From contig CALESR010000216.1 in the NCBI GenBank assembly GCA_937907485.1, positions 1 through 12,652 on the forward strand: a stretch of 12,652 nucleotides of DNA, read 5' to 3'. Positions 1 through 5,721 of the stretch are shown here, piece by piece. The notes beneath the pieces are model-generated. The model was not told the origin of the DNA. It saw only the letters and a program-made list of their open reading frames with translations, and searched no databases. The DNA comes from an uncultured Paracoccaceae bacterium (GTDB taxonomy: Bacteria > Pseudomonadota > Alphaproteobacteria > Rhodobacterales > Rhodobacteraceae). The position numbers and the translations under genes are program-made. The number at the start of each line of letters is the position of its first letter. Position 1 is the stretch's first letter.

Positions 1-1
1 C

Positions 2-64
2 GTGCTGCCGATGCTGCCGCAGATCGGGCGCGAAAAGACGCTCAAATCCGGGGGCGGCGAATGA
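2..64 (+). CDS. 3' end of an unidentified gene (partial)
   Basis: Only the last 20 codons lie in the window, ending in TGA at 62-64; the visible tail reads VLPMLPQIGREKTLKSGGGE. The stop shares its bases with the ATG of the next gene (ATGA at 61-64), the same overlap style used through this cassette, which supports real coding. It is probably another phage or island gene of the same transcript. Too little is present to name a family. Confidence 0.55.
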   Translation: MLPMLPQIGREKTLKSGGGE

Positions 65-699
65 GGGCGCCGCGCGTCCGCTGGACCGCCGCCGAATGCG
101 CCTGGGTCGAGGCCAACCGCCACCGCCCGCGCCGTGACGCCCATGCCGACTTCGTCGCCAGCTTCGATCGGCCCGAGGTCAGCTTTGACGCCTTTAACAG
201 CCTGTGCAAGCGAAAGGGCTGGACGAACGGCCTCGATGGCCGGTTCAAACCCGGCCACACCAGTCCGAACGCCGGGAAAAAAGGCTGGCGCACACCCGGC
301 TCGGAAAAGGGCTGGTTCAAGCCCGGCAGCCGCACGGGTCGGGCCAATGTAAACCACCAGCCGGTCGGCACCGAATGCCTGCGCGACGGCTACCTCGTGC
401 GCAAGATCAACGAGGACCGGCCATTTTGCCGCCGCTGGCGCGCCGTGCACCTGCTGAACTGGGAGGCCCTGCACGGCCCGGTGCCCGAGGGCCATGCGCT
501 CAAATGCCTCGACGGCGACCGGCAGAACACCGACCCGGCCAACTGGGCGCTGATCCCGCGGTCGCTGCAGCCACGGCTGAGCGGCAAATTCGGGCGCGGC
601 TATGACACCGCGCCCGCCGAACTGAAACCCATCATCCTCGCCACCGCCCGCCTCGCCCAGGCCGCGCAGGATCTGAAAAAGGGGAAACGGAATGGCTGA
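61..699 (+). CDS. Phage-type HNH endonuclease-like protein
   Basis: A 212-residue protein that resembles the small HNH proteins common in prophages. Residues 1-60 form a helical, probably DNA-binding N-terminal part ending in CKRKGWTNG, followed by Gly/Lys-rich repeats of the type GRFKPGH and KGWFKPGS (60-90). The HNH core is at about 127-165: His130 in WRAVHLLNWE, then GPVPEGHALKCLDGDRQN, Asn156 and Asn161 in DPANW. Family members normally nick or cut DNA with a His-metal centre. Here the second core His is not in its textbook place (Lys148-Cys149), which also occurs in phage relatives, so activity is uncertain. The start is ATG overlapping the previous stop. The 3' end overlaps the next gene by 8 bp, so the two are probably translationally coupled. 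The family assignment is good; cutting activity is inferred only. Confidence 0.85.
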   Translation: MRAPRVRWTAAECAWVEANRHRPRRDAHADFVASFDRPEVSFDAFNSLCKRKGWTNGLDGRFKPGHTSPNAGKKGWRTPGSEKGWFKPGSRTGRANVNHQPVGTECLRDGYLVRKINEDRPFCRRWRAVHLLNWEALHGPVPEGHALKCLDGDRQNTDPANWALIPRSLQPRLSGKFGRGYDTAPAELKPIILATARLAQAAQDLKKGKRNG

Positions 700-1756
700 A
701 AACACAAAAATCGAATGGTGCGACCACACGTTCAACCCGTGGGAGGGTTGCCAAAAGGTCGGCCCCGGCTGCGATCATTGCTACGCCGAGGCGCGCGATC
801 AGCGGTTTACCGGCGGGCAGCACTGGGGGCCGGGCGCGCCGCGCCGTCGCACCAGCCCGGCGGCTCGGCTCCAGCCGCTGCGCTGGAACCGAGCCGCCGA
901 AAAGGCAGGCCGACGCGCCCGCGTGTTCTGCGCCAGCCTTGCGGATGTGTTCGACAACGCCGTGCCGACCGAATGGCGCGATGACCTCTGGGCGCTGATT
1001 TCAGCCACGCCGCATCTGGACTGGCTGCTGCTGACCAAGCGCCCCGGCAACATCGCCGCGATGCTGCCGCCGTCAGGGGGCAAGGGCTGGCACAACGTCT
1101 GGCTGGGCTGCACCGTGGTCAACCAGGCAGAGGCCGACCGCGACATTCCCAAGCTGCTGGCCGTGCCCGCCGCCGTCCGTTTCCTGTCGATGGAGCCGCT
1201 GCTGGGGCCGGTGGATTTGGAGCCATGGTTGCCGTGGCCTTGCGGCGGCGACGACTTGCCAGATGGCCGGCCTTTTGGTTGCTACGAGTGCGAAATCGGT
1301 GATTGCCAGAATTGCCCGAAGATCCGCGCTCATTACTGGTGCGAGGAAGGACCGCGCGGCGACGATGGATGCCCGGCATGGATTGCCCACGGCCGGACGA
1401 CACTGGACTGGGTGATCGTCGGCGGCGAGAGCGGCCCGAACGCCCGCCCGATGCACCCCGACTGGGCACGCTCGATCCGCGACCAGTGCCAAGCTGCCGA
1501 GGTGCCGTTTCTGTTCAAGCAGTGGGGCGAGTGGGAAACATCGCTCGACCGCGACCGCGACGACCCGGACTGGCGCGCGGATTACTCGCGTAATTACGTC
1601 GACCGGGGCAAATCTCGGTGGCTGAACCTCGCAGGCGGACAAGGATTTCACGGCGACCGATTCCACGTCATGCGCCGCGTCGGCAAGCGCGCTGCCGGCC
1701 GCCTGCTCGACGGGCGCGAGTGGACCGAATTTCCAAACGCAGAGGCCACCCCATGA
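692..1756 (+). CDS. DUF5131 / phage Gp37-Gp68 family protein
   Basis: A 354-residue protein with the hallmarks of the phage Gp37/Gp68 (DUF5131) family. The N-terminal motif is W-x-GC-x6-C-x2-CYAE (Cys20, Cys27, Cys30), a three-cysteine pattern like that of radical-SAM iron-sulfur proteins. It is followed by FCASLADVFD (79-88), LLLTKRPGN (112-120), VWLGCTV (136-142), FLSMEPLLGP (164-173), WVIVGGESGP (240-249) and FLFKQWGEW (273-281). The C-terminal RVGKRAAGRLLDGREW is also typical. The biochemical role of the family is not established; iron-sulfur or radical-SAM-like chemistry is an inference from the cysteines. Residues 184-227 form an insertion with seven cysteines between the MEPLLGP and GGESG blocks, possibly a second metal site. 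No three-Cys-motif partner methyltransferase-like gene is seen next to it. ATG follows an AAGGGG ribosome site and overlaps the HNH gene by 8 bp. Confidence 0.9.
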   Translation: MAENTKIEWCDHTFNPWEGCQKVGPGCDHCYAEARDQRFTGGQHWGPGAPRRRTSPAARLQPLRWNRAAEKAGRRARVFCASLADVFDNAVPTEWRDDLWALISATPHLDWLLLTKRPGNIAAMLPPSGGKGWHNVWLGCTVVNQAEADRDIPKLLAVPAAVRFLSMEPLLGPVDLEPWLPWPCGGDDLPDGRPFGCYECEIGDCQNCPKIRAHYWCEEGPRGDDGCPAWIAHGRTTLDWVIVGGESGPNARPMHPDWARSIRDQCQAAEVPFLFKQWGEWETSLDRDRDDPDWRADYSRNYVDRGKSRWLNLAGGQGFHGDRFHVMRRVGKRAAGRLLDGREWTEFPNAEATP

Positions 1757-1938
1757 CCGCGCGCGCCACCTTTCGACAGGGCACCTTGACGCGCGCTATT
1801 GCGGCGGCGCAGGCTGCCGGGCTGACGGTGGTGCGCACCGAGATCGACCCGGACGGCCGCATTGTGCTGGTGCACGACGCCGCCAGCGCGCCACCCCGGA
1901 TCGGGGGGCAAAACTCTTGCGACAGGGTGTTCGATTGA
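1753..1938 (+). CDS. Small unknown protein preceding the integrase (61 aa)
   Basis: A 61-codon gene starting at the ATG that overlaps the DUF5131 stop (ATGA at 1753-1756), with AGAGG at 1741-1745 as ribosome site. The N-terminal ATFRQGTLTRAIAAAQAAGL predicts a helix. It is followed by VVRTEIDPDGRIVLVHD, a predicted beta hairpin. Short ORFs of this pattern (ATFT/R..L.RAI.AA..AG plus DG.I.) often sit directly before tyrosine integrases in alphaproteobacterial prophages and islands, but I know of no assigned function. The stop TGA is shared with the TTG start of the integrase (TTGA), so translation of the two is likely linked. A role as recombination accessory factor is only a guess from position. 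Confidence 0.75.
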   Translation: MTARATFRQGTLTRAIAAAQAAGLTVVRTEIDPDGRIVLVHDAASAPPRIGGQNSCDRVFD

Positions 1939-2993
1939 AACACATCAAGGTGGTGACCAAGGGCGGCAAGCGCTATGTTTACCGCCGCGTCGGCGGGGCG
2001 CTGGTGCCGCTGCCCGATCTGCCCGAAAACGACGACAGATTCCTCGCCGCCTATGCCAAGGCGGGCAGCGTCACGCCGCGCCGCACGCGCGGGGCCGAGG
2101 GCTCGATCGAGGCCGCCGCCGCCGCGTTTCTGGCCTCGGGCACCTTTGCCCGCATGGCCGCCAGCACCCGCGCCACCGTGCGCCGGTCGGTCGACCGCAT
2201 CGCCAGCGACCGAGGCGCCGGGCTGCTGGTCGATCTGCGCGCCGATCATCTGCGCAAGGACCTGCGCGCCCTGACCCCCGGCGCGGCGATCAACCGGCTG
2301 AAGGCATGGCGCTGGATCCTGCGCCACGCGGTCGAAACCGGCGTGATGGCCACCGACCCCTCGGCGGGGATCAAGCCGCCGCGCGGCACCACGACCCCGC
2401 ACCGCCAGTGGACCGGCGCCGAGATCGCCGCATTCCGCGACCACTGGGCGCCCGGCACCCAGCAACGTCAGGCGATGGAGGTGCTGCACTGGACCGGCGC
2501 GCGCTGCGTCGACGCGGTTCGGTTTGGCTGGCAACTGATCACGCCCGACGGCTGGCTGCGGTTTGTCCAGGCCAAGACGGGCGGCCCGGCGACGGTGCCG
2601 GTGCACCGCCTGCCCGGCTGGTGCACCGCGCTGCAGCGCGATCACGCGGCCTTTCTGGCCGAACTGCCCGCCGATCGGCTGCAGTGGATTGTCACCGCCT
2701 TTGGCAAACCGCGCAGCCAAAAGGGCCTGTCGCAATGGTTCAGCGCCGCAGCGACCGAGGCCGGACTGCCCGCCGACTGCACCGCCCACGGCCTGCGCAA
2801 GGCCCGCGCGGCTGCCCTCGCCGAGGTTGGCGCCACCGGCCCCCAGATCGGCGCATGGACCGGCCACGCCAGCCTGTCCGAGATCGCCCACTACACCCGC
2901 GGGGCCGATCAAGCCGCGATTCTGGGCGCAGAACGCCCCGAGAACATGGGAAACCGAATCCGCCAGTTGCCAAAAAAAACGGAAAAACCGTGA
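1935..2993 (+). CDS. Tyrosine recombinase (prophage/island integrase)
   Basis: A 352-residue site-specific recombinase of the phage-integrase family, expected to insert and excise the element at the neighbouring tRNA gene. From the chosen TTG start the catalytic set is complete: Arg190 (WTGARCVDAV), Lys214 (VQAKTGG), His285 and Arg288 (HGLRKARA), His311 (WTGHAS) and nucleophile Tyr320 (AHYTRGAD). The N-terminal KHIKVVTKGGKRYVYRR is basic and may bind arm sites. Residues 65-140 form the core-binding domain. I prefer TTG 1935 to TTG 1917 because it gives a TTGA overlap with the preceding gene and has AGGG 7 bases upstream at 1924-1927. The last codons are lysine-rich because they run through an A8 tract. 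The gene is last in its cassette and points at the tRNA 3' end. Confidence 0.93.
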   Translation: MKHIKVVTKGGKRYVYRRVGGALVPLPDLPENDDRFLAAYAKAGSVTPRRTRGAEGSIEAAAAAFLASGTFARMAASTRATVRRSVDRIASDRGAGLLVDLRADHLRKDLRALTPGAAINRLKAWRWILRHAVETGVMATDPSAGIKPPRGTTTPHRQWTGAEIAAFRDHWAPGTQQRQAMEVLHWTGARCVDAVRFGWQLITPDGWLRFVQAKTGGPATVPVHRLPGWCTALQRDHAAFLAELPADRLQWIVTAFGKPRSQKGLSQWFSAAATEAGLPADCTAHGLRKARAAALAEVGATGPQIGAWTGHASLSEIAHYTRGADQAAILGAERPENMGNRIRQLPKKTEKP

Positions 2994-2999
2994 GTTTTC
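2972..2999. terminator. A/T-flanked hairpin between integrase and tRNA-Arg
   Basis: ACGG (2979-2982) and CCGT (2988-2991) form a 4-bp stem around AAAAA. Read on the minus strand, the hairpin is followed by eight T (2979-2972), an intrinsic-terminator layout for the tRNA transcript. Read on the plus strand it is followed by GAGTTTTC, a weaker terminator for the integrase cassette. The stem is short, so efficiency is doubtful. It overlaps the last integrase codons. Confidence 0.4.
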
Positions 3000-3017
3000 A
3001 ATGGCGTTTCGAGGGGT

Positions 3018-3062
3018 TGGCGATCCCGAGAGGACTCGAACCCCTGACCCGCTGCTTAGAAG
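3018..3062. other. Probable attachment site (tRNA 3' half)
   Basis: Inferred. Integrases encoded beside a tRNA usually recombine at the 3' half of that gene, between the anticodon loop and the CCA end, leaving the tRNA intact. The integrase stop is 24 bp from this tRNA end and the genes on the two sides differ in character (phage-like against housekeeping). I found no second copy of the tRNA 3' sequence inside the window, as expected if the other att site lies left of base 1. The exact core cannot be defined here. Confidence 0.5.
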
Positions 3063-3094
3063 GCAGCTGCTCTATCCAGCTGAGCTACGGGACC
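3018..3094 (-). tRNA. tRNA-Arg (anticodon UCU)
   Basis: On the minus strand a complete cloverleaf can be folded. The acceptor stem is GGTCCCG (5' end at 3094) with CGGGATC (3028-3022), and the D stem is GCTC/GAGC. The anticodon stem is GCTGC/GCAGC around loop CTTCTAA, with anticodon TCT at 3060-3058. The T stem is AGGGG/CCTCT with loop TTCGAGT. Discriminator G and an encoded CCA (3020-3018) close the 3' end. The anticodon reads AGA and AGG, codons rare in GC-rich Rhodobacterales genes. The 3' end faces the integrase, 24 bp away. Confidence 0.97.
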
Positions 3095-3103
3095 GCTTTG
3101 CCC

Positions 3104-3133
3104 GTCATGCGGCAACGCGGGCGGGCTCGTCAA
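3104..3133 (-). promoter_or_regulatory. Candidate promoter of tRNA-Arg(UCU)
   Basis: On the minus strand TTGACG (3133-3128) is followed after 18 bases by CATGAC (3109-3104), putting a start a few bases before the tRNA 5' end at 3094. The -35 begins directly after the stop of the upstream hydrolase gene, so the tRNA probably has its own promoter. The -10 match is weak. Confidence 0.4.
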
Positions 3134-3134
3134 G

Positions 3135-4106
3135 TCACAGTGCACGCAGCCACTCGGTTGCCCGTGCCACGATCCCCGCATTGGCCGAGGGCGACAGGAT
3201 GTCACCGGCGATCACATGCTGGCTGGGGTCGTCGGCGTCGGTGACGATCTGCATCTGCACCGGCGCGCCCCAGTTGGCCATCGCCGCCTCGGTCGCCTCG
3301 GCCCGCACCACGCTGTCGCCACGGGCATAGAACACCAGCGCCGGAACCCGCGCCGCCGGATGGTCGGCATCGCGTGCTGCCGATTGCACGGCGCGCATCG
3401 GGAACAGCGCGGTGGTGGGGTAGCTGGTGGTCCAGAACCGCGCGTGGCCTTCGTTCTGCGCCTCCCACGAGCGGGTTTCGCCCATCACGGCGGGCAGCCA
3501 GCTGCGGCCAAAGGGCAGGTCCAGCATCCAGGCCTGCGACGAGTTGATCTCGAAATTCGGCGAGATCAGGATGACCCCGGCCAGATCGCCCGCATAGGCC
3601 GGGTCGAGCGCCGCCAACACCGCCAGCGAGCCACCGGTCGAGGTGCCGACCAGCACCACCCTCTCGCCCAGACGGCGGGCGATGGCCATCGCCTCGGCCA
3701 GATCGGCGGCCCAGTCGGTCAGACTGGCCTCGGCCAGTGCGGCGCCGGGCCGGCCATGCCCGGCGAGGCGGGTCTCATAGAGGTTGGCGCCCAATGCCTC
3801 GGCCAGCGTCTGCGGCACCGGGGCGATCTCGGCCCGGGTAGCCGAGAACCCGTGCAGATAGACCAGCGCCAGCGGGGTGCGCTGGCCGGGCTCGCCGGCC
3901 CAGAGGATGCGTTTTTCGGCGCCCTCGGTGATGTCGTCGAACATTGCCTCGCGCCCGGCCAGCCAGGCGTCAAGGTCCGGCCCCGGTTCCACCGTGGCCA
4001 CCTGCGCAGCGTCAGGCCATGTCTCGCGCGGGGCTATGAACCACAGAACGGCGCCGATCAACAGCAGATCAAGGATGACAAAGGCCGCGATCTTGGCAAA
4101 GCGCAT
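3135..4106 (-). CDS. Membrane-anchored alpha/beta hydrolase
   Basis: A 323-residue hydrolase of the alpha/beta fold, probably a lipase- or esterase-like enzyme; the substrate is unknown. Residues 5-24 are a single hydrophobic segment (AAFVILDLLLIGAVLWF), so the protein is probably tethered to the inner membrane with its catalytic domain in the periplasm. The domain begins with LVYLHGFSATRAE (oxyanion region, His85-Gly86). The nucleophile elbow GTSTGG places Ser156 as nucleophile; Asp264 (YARGDSVV) and His297 (PSQHVIAGD) complete a plausible triad. The ATG follows the stop of the upstream hydrolase gene after 3 bases, so the two are cotranscribed. The two hydrolases are too different to be a recent duplication. 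Confidence 0.88.
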   Translation of the reverse strand: MRFAKIAAFVILDLLLIGAVLWFIAPRETWPDAAQVATVEPGPDLDAWLAGREAMFDDITEGAEKRILWAGEPGQRTPLALVYLHGFSATRAEIAPVPQTLAEALGANLYETRLAGHGRPGAALAEASLTDWAADLAEAMAIARRLGERVVLVGTSTGGSLAVLAALDPAYAGDLAGVILISPNFEINSSQAWMLDLPFGRSWLPAVMGETRSWEAQNEGHARFWTTSYPTTALFPMRAVQSAARDADHPAARVPALVFYARGDSVVRAEATEAAMANWGAPVQMQIVTDADDPSQHVIAGDILSPSANAGIVARATEWLRAL

Positions 4107-4109
4107 GGC

Positions 4110-4850
4110 TCAGACCTCCAGAGTTTCAAGGGTTTGCGCGATCAGCGCCAGGGTGTCAGGGTCTGAGAACCGATGGTCCGCCCCCTTGACCAGCGTCAGC
4201 CGCAGGTCGGGGCTGTCGGCGCGTGCCATCAGCCTGAGCGCGACGTCGAGGGGGACATCCGTGTCCTCGGTGCCCTGCAACAGCCGCACGGGACAGGGCA
4301 GGGCCAGCGGGCTGCGCAACACCAGATGGGCGCGGCCGTCCTCGATCAGGCGGCGGGTGATGCGGTAAGGCTCGGCGGCATAGTCCGAGGGCAGATCGAC
4401 ATAGCCCTCGGTGTCCAACGCCGAACGCTGGGCTGCGTCGAACCCCTCCCACATCGAATCCTCGGTGAAATCGGGCGCGGCGGCGATGCCGACCAGCGCC
4501 GCCAGCCGCTCGGGCCGGGCGCGCGCCACCAGAAGGGCGATCCAGCCGCCCATGCTGGAGCCCACCAGCACCTGCGGACCCTGCGTCAGATGATCCAGCA
4601 CGGCCAGCGCATCGGCAAACCAGTCGCCGATGCAGCCATCCAGAAAGTCGCCCGAACTGGCGCCATGGCCGGAATAGTCAAAACGCAGAAAGGCCCGCCC
4701 GCGATCCTGCGCCCAGCCTTCGAGGAACTGCGCCTTGGTGCCGGTCATGTCGGATTTGAACCCGCCCAGAAACAGCACACCCGGCCCGGCGCCGGGGCTT
4801 TGCACAAAGGCCAGACTGCGGCCCTGCTTGGTGTCCAGATGTTCGATCAC
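4110..4850 (-). CDS. Cytosolic alpha/beta hydrolase (ABHD10-like)
   Basis: A 246-residue soluble alpha/beta hydrolase resembling bacterial relatives of the thioesterase/esterase ABHD10: LFLGGFKSDMTGTKA (27-40), RFDYSGHGASSG (56-67) and nucleophile elbow GSSMGGW with Ser99. The likely acid is Asp196 (QGTEDTDVP) and the general base His226 (GADHRFSD). No signal peptide or membrane segment is seen. The start is GTG at 4850, with AGGGG at 4862-4858 seven bases upstream. The gene lies 61 bp after the creatininase-family gene and 3 bp before the membrane hydrolase gene, consistent with one operon. The physiological substrate is not evident; ABHD10-type thioester or acyl-ester cleavage is an inference from the family. 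Confidence 0.87.
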   Translation of the reverse strand: MIEHLDTKQGRSLAFVQSPGAGPGVLFLGGFKSDMTGTKAQFLEGWAQDRGRAFLRFDYSGHGASSGDFLDGCIGDWFADALAVLDHLTQGPQVLVGSSMGGWIALLVARARPERLAALVGIAAAPDFTEDSMWEGFDAAQRSALDTEGYVDLPSDYAAEPYRITRRLIEDGRAHLVLRSPLALPCPVRLLQGTEDTDVPLDVALRLMARADSPDLRLTLVKGADHRFSDPDTLALIAQTLETLEV

Positions 4851-4911
4851 GCGGTTTCCCCTGCGCTGCTGCTTGGCGCCAGACCCCGGCCGCTGGTGGC
4901 TGACGGGGCGA

Positions 4912-5721
4912 TCACCGGAAGGGAACCCCCTGCGTGCCCGGCCCGCGCTTGTCCACCGGATCGGCCCAGGTTGCAGGATCGAGGATCAGCGCCGCCAGCG
5001 CCTCGGCGCCTGCGTCCAGCATTGCCTCGCCCTTTTGCGCCGTGGCACGCGCCGGATTGCCCGCCATGCCGTTGCCGGTGATATGGCTGAACGGCCGCCA
5101 GCGATAGGCGGCCTTGCCCGCCTTCAGAAACCCGGCGCCGTCCATGCCATCGACCAGCGCGGCCAGATCCGAAGTATCGACCAGCCCCGGTTCCACCGCC
5201 AGCATCATCGAGGTTTCGGCCTCGCCCGCGTGCATGACGCCGGGTTGGTCCTGCAGGTGGCGCGACAGGGCCTCGCCCGCCTCGGTCACATAGGTCGTGC
5301 CGACCAGCACCGCATCGACCTGCGGCGCCAGTTCATCGCAGATCTGCTGCATGGCGATCATGTTGCCGCCGTGGCTGTTGGAAATCAGGATGTGGCGAAA
5401 GCCGTGGCGGGTGATCGAGTCGATCAGATCGCGGATCAGCGCGCGAAAGGTGGCGTGGCTGACCGTCAGCGTGCCACCAAAGGGCATGTGGTGTTCCGAA
5501 AGGCCCGACCAGACGACCGGCGTGACCACCACCTTGCGGGCGGGTTCGCACAGGCGGGCGGCGCGGATGTTTACCTCATGCCCCAGCCGCGTGTCGGTCA
5601 TGGTGGGCAGGTGCGGGCCGTGCTGTTCGATCGAGGCGATGGGCAGGATGACCACCGCGTTCTCCGCCGCCAGCGCCCGCAACTCATGCGCCTTCAGGCG
5701 TTGCCATTCGACTTCAATCAA
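4912..5721 (-). CDS. Creatininase-family amidohydrolase
   Basis: A 269-residue member of the creatininase (creatinine amidohydrolase) family, which uses a two-metal site to hydrolyse cyclic or linear amide bonds. Visible motifs are IASIEQHGPHLPTMTD with Glu32, His34 and Asp43 as likely metal ligands, WSGLSEHHMPF (71-81), NSHGGN with His117, and HAGEAETS (164-171), whose Glu residues can serve the second metal. Family members include creatininase, FAPy deformylases and MftE-like peptidases, so the substrate cannot be assigned; creatinine itself is not implied. The only available start is TTG at 5721, because an in-frame TAG lies at 5736-5734 and no ATG or GTG lies between. A strong TAGGAGGGG site sits 6 bases upstream. 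It overlaps the end of the glycosylase gene by 8 bp. Confidence 0.9.
   Translation of the reverse strand: MIEVEWQRLKAHELRALAAENAVVILPIASIEQHGPHLPTMTDTRLGHEVNIRAARLCEPARKVVVTPVVWSGLSEHHMPFGGTLTVSHATFRALIRDLIDSITRHGFRHILISNSHGGNMIAMQQICDELAPQVDAVLVGTTYVTEAGEALSRHLQDQPGVMHAGEAETSMMLAVEPGLVDTSDLAALVDGMDGAGFLKAGKAAYRWRPFSHITGNGMAGNPARATAQKGEAMLDAGAEALAALILDPATWADPVDKRGPGTQGVPFR

Noticed and set aside
1917..1934. Alternative TTG start of the integrase at 1917
   Set aside because: TTG 1935 gives the TTGA overlap used throughout the cassette and has AGGG at a suitable distance; the six extra codons add nothing conserved.
2972..2979. A8 tract as a programmed frameshift site
   Set aside because: It lies seven codons from the integrase stop, after all catalytic residues, so a shift would not create a meaningful product.
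1862..3244. Open frame of 460 codons overlapping the integrase and the tRNA
   Set aside because: The translation is Arg/Pro/Ala repeats with no domain, it runs through the tRNA, and the integrase frame has all catalytic residues.
3216..5081. Long plus-strand frames opposite the two alpha/beta hydrolases
   Set aside because: They lack any family motif and a ribosome site; the minus-strand genes show catalytic triads and operon spacing.
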